The translations under genes were made by a program, and so were the position numbers. The notes beneath the pieces were generated by a model, which was given only the letters and a program-made list of their open reading frames with translations, made no database searches and was not told where the DNA came from. 46,959 bases of DNA, from contig JAJQCT010000007.1 of NCBI GenBank assembly GCA_021202555.1, positions 1 to 46,959 of the forward strand. The letters run 5' to 3'. This DNA is from Clostridiales bacterium. GTDB lineage: Bacteria > Bacillota > Clostridia > Oscillospirales > CAG-272. Of this stretch, positions 15,658 through 24,151 are shown one piece after another. Numbering within the stretch: the stretch's first letter is position 1; every line of letters begins with the position of its first letter.

Positions 15658-16791
15658 TTATTCCGCCGCAGCTTCATCGTAAAGCCGCAGCTTTTCATCG
15701 TATTCCGCCGCAACGTCGGCGTCCCCGCGGTGGTCTGCTATTCCGTGTTCCTCCGAGAGAATATCGGCAAAATACACTGAAAGCTTCGTCGCGCCCGAAA
15801 GATTCAGGTGCAGTCCCGCGTCGTATGTGTCGGTGCTGTAATCTATGCCGATTTCATCGGCAACGTCGAGGAAATTGTAAAATGACAGCCCATACGTGTC
15901 CGCATATTCCTGAATCTGCTCGTCATACTCATCATACCAGTAGGGATAGACGCTCGGAGCCTTGATTAAAATCAATTCACTCTCGTTTTCCTCACACAGC
16001 TCACGAATTTTGTCGAGATATTCCCAGCATATATCGCCGAAGCTGTAATCGGCGAGAGCGCGCTCCGTCGGCAGCGTCCCGACGGGATTTACCTCTTTGT
16101 TCATCTGATACCCGTTCCACGTACTGTAATTTACGGTGAAGAGGTAGTCAAAATCCTCCTGCGTCAGCTCGTCAAATCTCGAATGATACCGCATAAGCGG
16201 AAACACATACGAAAAGAATGTTTCCTCATCCGTCATGGATGCAAATATAATTCCCACCTTCGACGGCGACCAGCGCATATAGTCGATTGTAAGCCGATTA
16301 TAAGCCTCGCTGACAGGCTCGGAGTAGCGCATTGCGTTCACGTTAAGCACCACAGCCTCGGGCGTTTCGTATGTGAAGGTTTCCTCAAGTATGTAATACG
16401 ACTGCCAGATGAGCTGCTGCGGCGAGCCGCGCACCCATGCGGTAATCCCCGCCTCACGGTAAAGCTCCATCGGCGAAAAATTTGCGTAAACCTCGCAGTC
16501 GCCCACAAATATCACATCATGTCCGCCCGCCTCATCGTAATACTGGGAAATCATGCTTCCCTCAACAAGGTCTGTTGCGTATTTCGGCATTAAAAGCCTT
16601 GTCAGAAACGCATAGAGCAGAAGCAGCGCGGCAAGGGCGAGAGCACAGCTTAAAATCGTGACTGAAATCCGCCGTTTTCGCTTCACAGCTTTGTCGTACA
16701 CGTCTTTGTCGTGTACGGCATTGTTATCCGCTGCAATGTCCGCCTCATCACGCAAAATTGCATCCTCCTGCGATTTTTCATCATCGCTCAT
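15658..16791 (-). CDS. SGNH/DltD-AlgX-like partner of the MBOAT, Cys at nucleophile site
   Basis: A 377-residue protein with a cytoplasmic charged tail, one membrane helix (about 41-66) and an extracytoplasmic domain. The block I segment is DVIFVGDCEVYANFSP, where SGNH enzymes have GDS; here residue 99 is Cys. The C-terminal block DAGLHLNLSGA contains Asp324 and His328, the expected Asp/His pair. This topology and the position directly after an MBOAT gene match pairs such as DltB-DltD, AlgI-AlgJ/X and PatA-PatB, which transfer acyl groups to surface polymers. I infer a role in acylating an extracellular glycan or teichoic-acid-like polymer; the acceptor is unknown. Whether Cys99 is catalytic or marks an inactive scaffold cannot be told from sequence. 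Confidence 0.75.
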   Translation of the reverse strand: MSDDEKSQEDAILRDEADIAADNNAVHDKDVYDKAVKRKRRISVTILSCALALAALLLLYAFLTRLLMPKYATDLVEGSMISQYYDEAGGHDVIFVGDCEVYANFSPMELYREAGITAWVRGSPQQLIWQSYYILEETFTYETPEAVVLNVNAMRYSEPVSEAYNRLTIDYMRWSPSKVGIIFASMTDEETFFSYVFPLMRYHSRFDELTQEDFDYLFTVNYSTWNGYQMNKEVNPVGTLPTERALADYSFGDICWEYLDKIRELCEENESELILIKAPSVYPYWYDEYDEQIQEYADTYGLSFYNFLDVADEIGIDYSTDTYDAGLHLNLSGATKLSVYFADILSEEHGIADHRGDADVAAEYDEKLRLYDEAAAE

Positions 16792-16829
16792 TTCATAAAA
16801 CCGCCTTCCTTTGAAAGTCGCCCGCTTTT

Positions 16830-17243
16830 CTAAAATCTGCTGTATATAAATTCCTCCGCCTCAAATCCGATGCCGTACATTCCGAAAAGAAGCACCGATA
16901 CCGCAAGCACACCGCAGACAAGGACGCGCGCGGCGGGCGCGGATGACGCAAAGAGGCTGTCAAAACAGTCCTTCAGAGCATCATATGCAAAGAGAATCAG
17001 AAGCGCCGCCAAAAACACTATCCACTCTCCCGTATCAAGCCCGAGACTGCCAAAATTCTGCAAAAATGACGTGATACTAAAGGATGTAAACACGGACGCG
17101 ATTGATTTTAACGCTGTCAGCGTGTCAGACCAGATGAAAAACGACCAGAGTACGCTCACAAGAAGGAATGTCACCGCGCGGTTCAGCGTTTTGAATCTCG
17201 TTTTGAGCCCTTTTCCCGTTGCCACCAGTATACCGTGAATCAC
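16830..17243 (-). pseudogene. C-terminal part of the MBOAT acyltransferase, after an in-frame TAG
   Basis: This 137-residue stretch is in the same frame as the upstream MBOAT segment and is separated from it only by TAG (17247-17249) and one Gly codon. It begins (GTG)VIHGILVATGKG, which continues the family pattern WG-hydrophobic-HG, and contributes three further membrane helices to the end of the protein. There is no ribosome binding site before the GTG, so independent translation is unlikely. It is either a lost C-terminus or is made by stop-codon readthrough. Confidence 0.75.
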
Positions 17244-17246
17244 GCC

Positions 17247-18089
17247 CTAGAGAAGATAGTTTATTCCGTGCCAAAGACCCGACACAAGGAAGGTGACGAC
17301 AAGATTCAGTACCTTGCGCACCTTTCCCTTTCTGTTCCCGCCGAGAGGGATGTAGACGTATTTTCTCAGCCATTCGCCGAGCGTCATATGCCAGCGCCGC
17401 CAGAATTCCTGTACCGTCTCGGAAAAATACGGTCTCTCAAAGTTTTCGGAAAGTTTAAGCCCGAGCATTTCGGAGATTCCGAGAACGATGTCCATTCCAC
17501 CCGAAAAATCGGCGTAAAGCTCGACCGAATACAGCAGCATCGCGAAAAGCGCATACGCTCCCGAGTAGGTATCCGTGTCGGCGGCGATTGTCGCAATAAC
17601 GACCCCGGCGCGCGCCGCAATGGCGTATTTTTTGAAAAGTCCCCACACCGCGCGCACGGCACCCGACGATAATCCGTCCCATGTTATGCGCCTTTTTGAA
17701 AGCGCCGATTTCATGTCGTCAAAGCTTTCGATGGGTCCGAAGAAAAGGTGCGGCAGATACGTAACGTACACACCGAACGAGACAAGATTCCGTTCAGGCT
17801 CGTATTTTTCCTTATATACGTCAACAAGATACGAGATAATCTGAAGCGTGAAGTAGGAGACGCCGAGCGGTGCCAAAACGCTCATTCCCGTCAGCGGCTC
17901 GAGACGTATCAGAAGCAGCGGCAATGAGGCGAGTATAATGCCCGGAACAAGCAGCCATTTGCTGCGGCGCAGCAGCAGCCCGAGCGCCCACGCGATAAGC
18001 GTCGCCGCGACAAGATAGCAAAGACCCGAAAGTCCGTACCCCGCGTATACGGCGAGGCTTATCAGCAAAACAAGAATCTGAAATATCAT
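17247..18089 (-). CDS. MBOAT O-acyltransferase (DltB/AlgI-like), ends at premature TAG
   Basis: A multi-spanning membrane enzyme that passes acyl groups across the membrane to an extracellular partner. The 280-residue segment has at least six hydrophobic helices and the MBOAT signatures FFGPIESF, LYADFSGGMDIVLGISEMLG, FWRRWHMTLGEWLRKYVYIPLGGN and the WHG motif with candidate catalytic His274. It then stops at TAG six codons after WHG, in the position where relatives have Trp (TGG) in a WG pair. The C-terminal frame continues intact to 16830, giving 419 codons in all. Loss would remove about three membrane helices. It starts 13 nt after the transglutaminase gene and is followed by the SGNH gene, the usual MBOAT partner. 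Confidence 0.85.
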   Translation of the reverse strand: MIFQILVLLISLAVYAGYGLSGLCYLVAATLIAWALGLLLRRSKWLLVPGIILASLPLLLIRLEPLTGMSVLAPLGVSYFTLQIISYLVDVYKEKYEPERNLVSFGVYVTYLPHLFFGPIESFDDMKSALSKRRITWDGLSSGAVRAVWGLFKKYAIAARAGVVIATIAADTDTYSGAYALFAMLLYSVELYADFSGGMDIVLGISEMLGLKLSENFERPYFSETVQEFWRRWHMTLGEWLRKYVYIPLGGNRKGKVRKVLNLVVTFLVSGLWHGINYLL

Positions 18090-18102
18090 TTTCTTCGATG
18101 TT

Positions 18103-20205
18103 TTAATCCGCTGTCGTTGTGCAAGCCGGCCATGCCGTCTTATCCCATGTACGCCCGCTCAACGTCGCCTCTCTTTGAGTATCGTTCATCAGACCGGGAT
18201 AAGTCTGATGCGTGCCCGCGGGAGTGGCGTCGATATGATACCAGTTGCCGTCCACCTTTACAATAAGCCAGTAGTGCGTCTTGTCCGTTACATAGATGAG
18301 CTGACTTTCAATTCCCTTATAATCGAAAATCGCCTTTAAGCAGAGCGCGTGTACGTAGCAGTTGCCTTTTTTGGTCGTGAAGCCGAGCCAGACAGTGTCC
18401 TCGCCGTCCTCGTTATACCAATCGTAGGAATATTTGATTGTCATCACGTATTCCTTTATCTCAAGCGGATCGTCGCTGAGGCTTTCGGCGATTGACGCGA
18501 CAAGCGCGTCCGTATCCTCCTGATCGTGATTTATCGTGACCTTGCGCTTCTTTGTCGCGGTGTTGCCCGCAGTATCCGACGCCGTATATGTCACGTAATA
18601 TGTTCCCGCCGTATCGTAGTCAACCGCGCTGTCGTCAACAGTCACAGTCACCTTTCCGTCAATATTGTCCGTCGCCGATATGCCGCTCAGATAGTCGGGT
18701 GCACTCGAATGCTTTTCAAGCGTAATATCGTCAAACGAGCCCGACAGCACGGGCGCCTCGTCGTCGTCAGTAATGACAAGCTTTCTTGTCGCCGTCGCCA
18801 CATTCCCCGCCTCGTCTGTCGCCGTATACGTAATATAATATGTACCCACGACTTTCATATTGACGGAGGATGCGTCGTATGTAAATGAAACGGAGCCGTC
18901 AACATTGTCTGTCGCCGAAACACCGCTCGTATAATCGGGCGCGGATGTGCCTTTATACTTCGTCATATCCGTAAGACCGGAGAATACGGGTGCTTCCTCG
19001 TCCTTCATGACGATGACCTTTCTCTTTTCCTCGGCGACGTTGCCGTCAACGTCCTCGGCATAATAAATCACGTAATATGTTCCCGCAGTGTCGAGGTCAA
19101 CGCCGCTCGCGTCATAAGTCACCTCGCACTCGCCGTCAACATTGTCCCTCGCCGAAATGCCGCTCAGATAATCGGGCGCGCCTGCGTGTTCGTAGACTGA
19201 TATGTCGGAAAGTCCCGAAATGACGGGCGCAACATCGTCAGCCATCACCTCAAATACCGTGTCCTTTGACGTGATGTTCCCGCTTGAGTCCTCCGCCTCG
19301 ATTGTTACGGTGTATGTGCCAATCTCGCCTACCGGAAGCTCCGTCATAAGGCGCAGCTCAACCTCTCCCGACGCATCTGACACGGAAACGACAAAATCAT
19401 CAAGCTCTGCCGTTTCATTTGAATAAATATGTACCTCCTGAAGCTCCAGCTCGGGGGCTGTCGTATCGGCAATCGTCACGGTGCAGACCTCAGTCTTGCC
19501 GCCAAGAGTGCTTTCGATAGTATATTCACCCGTGCCGCCGCCGTTGACGGCTTCTATATCGTCGTCGTCGATAAGCTCGTCCCCGACGTTCGGGTCGAGC
19601 AGAACGTCCGCTTTCGTTATCGTCTCACCAAGCTCGACGACAAGCGACTCAACCATCCATCCGTAATGAAGCGTGCATTCATGCGAGGTCACGTTTCCGC
19701 AGGCGTCTGTCACAAGCACCGTAAGCGTCATGTCGGCGTAATCTGCGGCATCTCCCGGCTCCTCCATAAAGCTGATTTCGGTCGCGGAAAAATCCTCTAC
19801 GCTAAGCACAAAATCAGAGGCATTCGGCGTGTAATCGATATATTTTGTCAGCTCGTCAATAAATTCAACCGTCGGCGCCGTCGTATCAACGACGCTGAGC
19901 GTTACGGTCTCCTCACGGCTTCCGTGCGCGAGCGTCAGTTCTGTATCGCCGACATTATTCAAATCTATATTTGAAACATCTGTGACAAACGCCGATTTTT
20001 CCGATTTTGCGTATTCTGTCATAAAATCGGCTATGCTGACGGAATCCGTGCCAAGCTCGACTGTCAGGTCATGAAACTTCGGCTGACAGTAAAGCCAGAA
20101 CTCGTATCCGCCAAATGCGGCTCCGCCAGCGACAATAAGCAGGGCGAGAACAATTATAGTGGCAATTCCCGCCTTGCTTTTCAAAAATCCAACTGCGCTA
20201 TTCAT
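18103..20205 (-). CDS. Membrane-anchored Ig-like repeat protein with C-terminal transglutaminase-like domain
   Basis: A 700-residue surface protein. One membrane helix (about 13-36) anchors it with the bulk outside. Five Ig-like modules follow: two divergent ones beginning DTTAPTVEF and DTTAPELEL, then three closely related DUF5011-type modules of about 79 residues (roughly 328-565) with APDYxSGxSAxDNxDG and AGTYYxxYxAxDxxGN. The C-terminus is a transglutaminase/cysteine-peptidase fold with Cys616 (GNCYVHA), His644 (THYWL) and Asp659 (HIDATP), an intact triad. Such domains hydrolyse or cross-link peptides; a cell-wall or adhesin-linking role is an inference. Starts 65 nt after the M15 gene and is followed within 13 nt by the MBOAT gene. 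Confidence 0.85.
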   Translation of the reverse strand: MNSAVGFLKSKAGIATIIVLALLIVAGGAAFGGYEFWLYCQPKFHDLTVELGTDSVSIADFMTEYAKSEKSAFVTDVSNIDLNNVGDTELTLAHGSREETVTLSVVDTTAPTVEFIDELTKYIDYTPNASDFVLSVEDFSATEISFMEEPGDAADYADMTLTVLVTDACGNVTSHECTLHYGWMVESLVVELGETITKADVLLDPNVGDELIDDDDIEAVNGGGTGEYTIESTLGGKTEVCTVTIADTTAPELELQEVHIYSNETAELDDFVVSVSDASGEVELRLMTELPVGEIGTYTVTIEAEDSSGNITSKDTVFEVMADDVAPVISGLSDISVYEHAGAPDYLSGISARDNVDGECEVTYDASGVDLDTAGTYYVIYYAEDVDGNVAEEKRKVIVMKDEEAPVFSGLTDMTKYKGTSAPDYTSGVSATDNVDGSVSFTYDASSVNMKVVGTYYITYTATDEAGNVATATRKLVITDDDEAPVLSGSFDDITLEKHSSAPDYLSGISATDNIDGKVTVTVDDSAVDYDTAGTYYVTYTASDTAGNTATKKRKVTINHDQEDTDALVASIAESLSDDPLEIKEYVMTIKYSYDWYNEDGEDTVWLGFTTKKGNCYVHALCLKAIFDYKGIESQLIYVTDKTHYWLIVKVDGNWYHIDATPAGTHQTYPGLMNDTQREATLSGRTWDKTAWPACTTTAD
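18515..19233. repeat. Three DNA-level repeats encoding DUF5011-type modules
   Basis: About 237-240-bp units encode three similar Ig-like modules of the transglutaminase protein; the shared segments (APDY, DNVDG/DNIDG, GTYY, GN) align without gaps over most of their length. They probably arose by tandem duplication and may vary in number between strains. Confidence 0.75.
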
Positions 20206-20270
20206 ATAGCATCACCTTCCTTGAATGGAATAATTTTTGCTTATCGTTCTATAAGAGTGAAGCTGCCGCT

Positions 20271-21665
20271 TCAATCCTCAAGTCCCTTCACACCGCCCGA
20301 GAGTGTAGGCAGCGAAAGGTCACTGTACGCCTCATTATCCTGAAAATGCCACCATTCAGACACAAGCGGCGAGAATCCCGCGCTAAGCATTATTGAACGC
20401 AGAAGGGCTGCGCTCTCGTTGTTGTTGCTGACCTCTGAATAATGACTGAGGTCGTGCAGAGATGTCTGCATTTCCAGCTCCTCGCCCGTTTCCACATCCA
20501 CGATTGTAAGGTCCATTGCAATCCCGAGATTGTGCATGGAGCGCCCGTATGCGACAAAGTATGTCAGCGTATACGATGTTTCCCCGAATATCACGTCCCT
20601 GTATGTCAGTATATTGAAGGTTTCGGGAATCGTGTCGTCGAGTACAGACGACAGGGTCTTATACATATAAACCGTCGCTTCATTCGGTCGGTAGGAATCG
20701 TATATTCGTATGCGGTAGCCCTGCTCGAGCGCGCTCTGACCCGCGACGACAAGCTTTTTCGCCGTCGGATAGAGAAGCGGCACATAGTATTCGTCCTCGC
20801 TGATTTGCACATCCTCATACCCCACAATAACTGTTCCCGTCATGTCGGGGATACTGTAATCGTGTACCATGTATATGGAGGAATAGCTGTTCGTGATATT
20901 ATATTCGCAAAGCTCTCCCACGTAATCGGGCAGATTTATCATGCAGTAGTCGCTGTCGATATACCATGTCTCCCCGTTCACATCGACGCCGAATCTCCCG
21001 TCCGCCTCATCAACCACAAGATACGCCTTGAGCGTCTCCACATTTCCAGCCTGAGTGTTCCCCGACGAGGTCGTGTACGCCGTCAGATCATCAACCGGCC
21101 AGATTATAGAGGAGACGACGCACTGCTCCGTGGTGAAAACGATTTCGTCGGAAACCGCGTAGTATGTCGTTCCCCTCGCGACGACGCGGTAGCGTGTTTC
21201 CGAAAACGACACGAGCCGCGGCGTCGTATAAGAGGTGTCAGCGCTCCCGTCGGCTGATATGGTATATTCCGTCTCCCACTCCCCGAGGTCAGAGTAATAT
21301 CGCTGCACCTCAAAGGAGTCGCCGAACTGCGACGACCATGTTATGGTAAACACATTGTTTCCGACCTCTCCGCCGGCAATCTCGCCTTCCCAGTTGCGCA
21401 GAATTTCCTCGGGCTGAGACGCCGTCGTCTCGTCACTCCCGCCGGTCGTTTCCGTCGCGGTCGGCATATCCATTTTGTAGTTTGTGTCAATAGTCGGGTC
21501 AGTATCCACAGGCGCGGTTGTATCGGGTGTATCGCGCACCGTCGGAGTATACTCTGTTTCCACATAAAGCGCCCCGCAGAGCACTCCGCATACCACTCCC
21601 GAGCAAAGAAGCATGATTACGGCAAAAACGAGAGGCAAAAGCCCGCTCCGACGATTTCTTTTCAT
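20271..21665 (-). CDS. M15 (VanX/DdpX-type) D,D-dipeptidase-like membrane protein
   Basis: A 464-residue protein with an N-terminal membrane segment (about 9-32), a Thr/Asp-rich linker to about residue 90, a fibronectin-like region (FTITWSSQFGDSFEVQRYYS), a beta-rich middle, and a C-terminal peptidase M15 domain. The zinc-site motifs are intact: SMHNLGIAMD with His378 and Asp385, and EWWH with catalytic Glu437 and His440; YDSYRP upstream matches the VanX substrate Arg region. VanX-class enzymes split D-Ala-D-Ala; related ones trim peptidoglycan stem peptides. The extra N-terminal half is not in VanX (about 200 residues). GGAGAAAGGAA precedes the ATG and a promoter lies at 21758-21786, making it first in the surface operon. 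Confidence 0.85.
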   Translation of the reverse strand: MKRNRRSGLLPLVFAVIMLLCSGVVCGVLCGALYVETEYTPTVRDTPDTTAPVDTDPTIDTNYKMDMPTATETTGGSDETTASQPEEILRNWEGEIAGGEVGNNVFTITWSSQFGDSFEVQRYYSDLGEWETEYTISADGSADTSYTTPRLVSFSETRYRVVARGTTYYAVSDEIVFTTEQCVVSSIIWPVDDLTAYTTSSGNTQAGNVETLKAYLVVDEADGRFGVDVNGETWYIDSDYCMINLPDYVGELCEYNITNSYSSIYMVHDYSIPDMTGTVIVGYEDVQISEDEYYVPLLYPTAKKLVVAGQSALEQGYRIRIYDSYRPNEATVYMYKTLSSVLDDTIPETFNILTYRDVIFGETSYTLTYFVAYGRSMHNLGIAMDLTIVDVETGEELEMQTSLHDLSHYSEVSNNNESAALLRSIMLSAGFSPLVSEWWHFQDNEAYSDLSLPTLSGGVKGLED

Positions 21666-21757
21666 TTCCTTTCTCCTCGTATTCAGTGCGACGCCTCAAT
21701 TGCAGAAAAACGTCTTTGAACCCACAGATTTGGATTCGGCATTCATTCTTCAATCTT

Positions 21758-21786
21758 ATTGTACCATAAAGTTTTTGATAAAACAA
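21758..21786 (-). promoter_or_regulatory. Sigma-A promoter of the surface operon
   Basis: On the minus strand TTGTTT (21786-21781) and TACAAT (21763-21758) are 17 nt apart. The start point lies about 85 nt before the ATG at 21665. Confidence 0.72.
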
Positions 21787-21862
21787 GCTTTTTTCGATGA
21801 ATTGACTGAAAATACAAATCAAATTCACATATCCAGATCCAAAGACAAAGTGTTTTCACTCA

Positions 21863-21901
21863 AAAAGCTGTCCCACGCTCACTGAAAGCTGAGCGCAGGA
21901 C
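21863..21901 (-). terminator. Likely terminator of potABCD
   Basis: Minus-strand arms GTCC...GCTCA and TGAGC...GGAC (21901-21870) pair around an 8-nt loop with a 3-nt internal mismatch, followed by AGCTTTTTG. It lies about 95 nt after potD and before the promoter of the M15 gene. The 329-bp gap 21666-21994 otherwise holds only that promoter. Confidence 0.6.
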
Positions 21902-21994
21902 GAAGCTTTTATAATATGTGGCTTAAAATCAGACCATCGGCACGCACATTTTCTGTGGCAAGGTCGGAAATTTCCGTTTTTTCAGGCTGCGGAA

Positions 21995-23257
21995 TCAATA
22001 GTTTCTTTCGCGCTTTTTCTTTCTCACGACAACTGCCGCAATCGCCGCGATAATGACGACAGCAATCACCCCGAACACGACATACACGCTAAAGGACATC
22101 CCGCCCGAGATTTTCAGCTCCTCCCAGAGCGAGCTTACGACCTCCAGCGTTTCCGAATCAAGGTTGCGGTAAGCGTATGCGTTCAGCTCCTCCGAGAAAT
22201 TGTAGCCCTCGGGATAAAGCACCTCCATAGCCTCCTCGCCCATATATTCTATATAGTCCTCGTTCGTGTAAACGAGCGAATTCGGCGACGCATAGTATAT
22301 CGCCTCCGCATTTGCGACGGCAATTTCCTCCGAAAGCATATAGTTTATGAAAAGCGCGGCAATTTCGGGATTTTCGCTTTCAGCCGGAATGCACATACAG
22401 TCAACAAAGACATTTGTCGGCGACGGATAATAGAACGCGAGATTTTCATTGTTTTCAAGCATGGTGAAATAATCGCCCGCGTAGTAAACGCCGATTGCAG
22501 CCTCGCCCGATTCCATCTTGTTGAAGATTTCGTCCATCACATAGCTCTGAACGAGCGGCTTTTGCTCAAGAAGCTTGTCAAGAGCCGTCCGCCAGTCGGA
22601 CTCAAGCGTCGAGTTGACGTCAATTCCGAGCATATACTGCGCCGTCGCAAATCCGTCGCGCGAATTGTTGAACTGAAGTATCTTGCCCGAATATTTCTCG
22701 TTCCAGAGAAGCTCCCAGCCTGTGCTGTCCTCATCGCTGAGAAGCTCCTCGACATCAGCCTCATCGACCATGGTGGTGTTATATATTATCCCTACCATGC
22801 CGTAGGTATAGGGAATCGAATATTCGCCGTCCTCATCAAAGAAAAGTCCGCGGTACATATCGTCGATATACTGATAATTGCACTCGACGCCGTAGCTCTC
22901 GCATACCTCTTCTATGTTGATGCTCTGAAGAAGTCCCTCGCTTATCATGCGCTCAATCATGTAGTCGGACGGGAAAATCACGTCGTAGCTCGACGTTCCC
23001 GCGCTGATTTTGGCGTACATATCCTCATTTGACGGATATGTCGTATAGTGTACCGTTATCGTGCGTCCGGTCAGCTCGTAGTAATAATCCTCAAATTCAG
23101 AGATTACGTCAAGCGACCCCTCGCTGCCGTCGGATATATACTCGCCCCAGTTATAGACGTAAAGCTCGTCGTCGCTGCCCGAGCAGCCGGACGCGAATAT
23201 CATTATTGCAGCAAGCGCCGTCAGCACCGCCGCAAATGTAAGAATTTTTTTCATCAA
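21995..23257 (-). CDS. potD: Spermidine/putrescine-binding lipoprotein PotD with C-terminal membrane helix
   Basis: Extracytoplasmic substrate-binding protein of the polyamine ABC importer. The 420-residue chain has a signal peptide with lipobox ASGC (Cys25), then the PotD/PotF fold starting LYVYNWGEYISDG, with STGWELLWNEKYSGKI and the hinge region SGEAAIGVYYAGD. Unusually, it ends with a second membrane helix (about 387-412, VYVVFGVIAVVIIAAIAAVVV) followed by a basic tail RKKKRERNY. A lipidated PotD does not need this; it suggests anchoring at both ends. It is the last gene of potA-potB-potC-potD. Typical PotD is about 350 residues. Confidence 0.93.
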   Translation of the reverse strand: MMKKILTFAAVLTALAAIMIFASGCSGSDDELYVYNWGEYISDGSEGSLDVISEFEDYYYELTGRTITVHYTTYPSNEDMYAKISAGTSSYDVIFPSDYMIERMISEGLLQSINIEEVCESYGVECNYQYIDDMYRGLFFDEDGEYSIPYTYGMVGIIYNTTMVDEADVEELLSDEDSTGWELLWNEKYSGKILQFNNSRDGFATAQYMLGIDVNSTLESDWRTALDKLLEQKPLVQSYVMDEIFNKMESGEAAIGVYYAGDYFTMLENNENLAFYYPSPTNVFVDCMCIPAESENPEIAALFINYMLSEEIAVANAEAIYYASPNSLVYTNEDYIEYMGEEAMEVLYPEGYNFSEELNAYAYRNLDSETLEVVSSLWEELKISGGMSFSVYVVFGVIAVVIIAAIAAVVVRKKKRERNY

Positions 23258-23281
23258 AGTTTCCCTTTCCGCAAAATGCGT

Positions 23282-24151
23282 TTATGATTTGGATTTTTTG
23301 GTTTCGCCTCTCAGACGGCGAAGCTCCTTCGAGCGCCTTTTGTCGGCGTCGCGCTTTTTGCGCGCAGCTCTCTCGTCCGAGCTTTCCGAGAAGTTATAAA
23401 AGACGAGAAGCACTAAAATTACAAGAAAAATGACTGTCGAGAGCGCGTAAACATCAGGCTTTACGCTCTTTTTTATCATTGAATAGATGTGTATCGTCAG
23501 CGTTTCATAGCTTGACCCGCTCGTGAAATTCGATATGACGAAATCATCGAATGAAAGCGTAAACGCCATGATAAAGCCCGTGATTATCCCCGGCGCTATA
23601 AGCGGCAGCTCCACCTTGAAAAACGACTGAAGCGGAGTGCAGCCGAGATCTGTCGCCGCCTCGGGCAAATTTTTGTCCATCTGCTTCAGCTTTGGCAGCA
23701 CCGACAGCATAACATACGGCAAATCGAATGTCACGTGCGCGATGAGAAGCGTCGCGAACCCGAACGAGACAACCCCCGTCACGCTCCCCGCAAACACGAA
23801 CAGCAGCATGAGGGATATACCCGTCACAATATCGGGATTCATCATCGGTATATTCGTCACCGACATGACGGCGCCCTTGACCCAGCGGCGCTTCATGCCG
23901 TCGATTCCTATTGCAGCCGCCGTTCCGATAAGAGTTGAAAGCACAGCCGCACAAAAGGAAAGCACAAGCGTATTTTTGAGCGCCTCGAGCGTGTTTTTGT
24001 CATTCAGCATCTCGCGGTACCATCGCAGCGAAAAGCCTGCGAACTGCGTCGTCGAATCGCTTGAATTGAACGAGATTAAAATCATCACGGCAATCGGCGC
24101 GTAAAGGAAGATGAACACGAGGGCAAGATAAATCTTTGAAGCCGTTTTCAT
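23282..24151 (-). CDS. potC: Polyamine ABC transporter permease PotC
   Basis: One of two permeases of the spermidine/putrescine importer. The 289-residue protein has six hydrophobic segments and the cytoplasmic EAA loop (LPEAATDLGCTPLQSFFKVELPLIAPGIITG) that docks on PotA; the stretch is written here in order but spans about residues 160-190. The C-terminal tail is very basic (RKKRDADKRRSKELRR). Its ATG overlaps the potB stop codon by 4 nt (ATGA). Confidence 0.94.
   Translation of the reverse strand: MKTASKIYLALVFIFLYAPIAVMILISFNSSDSTTQFAGFSLRWYREMLNDKNTLEALKNTLVLSFCAAVLSTLIGTAAAIGIDGMKRRWVKGAVMSVTNIPMMNPDIVTGISLMLLFVFAGSVTGVVSFGFATLLIAHVTFDLPYVMLSVLPKLKQMDKNLPEAATDLGCTPLQSFFKVELPLIAPGIITGFIMAFTLSFDDFVISNFTSGSSYETLTIHIYSMIKKSVKPDVYALSTVIFLVILVLLVFYNFSESSDERAARKKRDADKRRSKELRRLRGETKKSKS

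Noticed and set aside
17247-17249. TAG as a reassigned sense codon (for example pyrrolysine or Trp)
   Set aside because: TAG ends the ABC genes at 3124-3126 and 46031-46033, so the genome uses it as a stop; readthrough at one site or a mutation is simpler.
20442-21257. 271-codon plus-strand frame opposite the M15 gene
   Set aside because: Antisense shadow of a gene with complete zinc-site motifs on the minus strand; no start signals.
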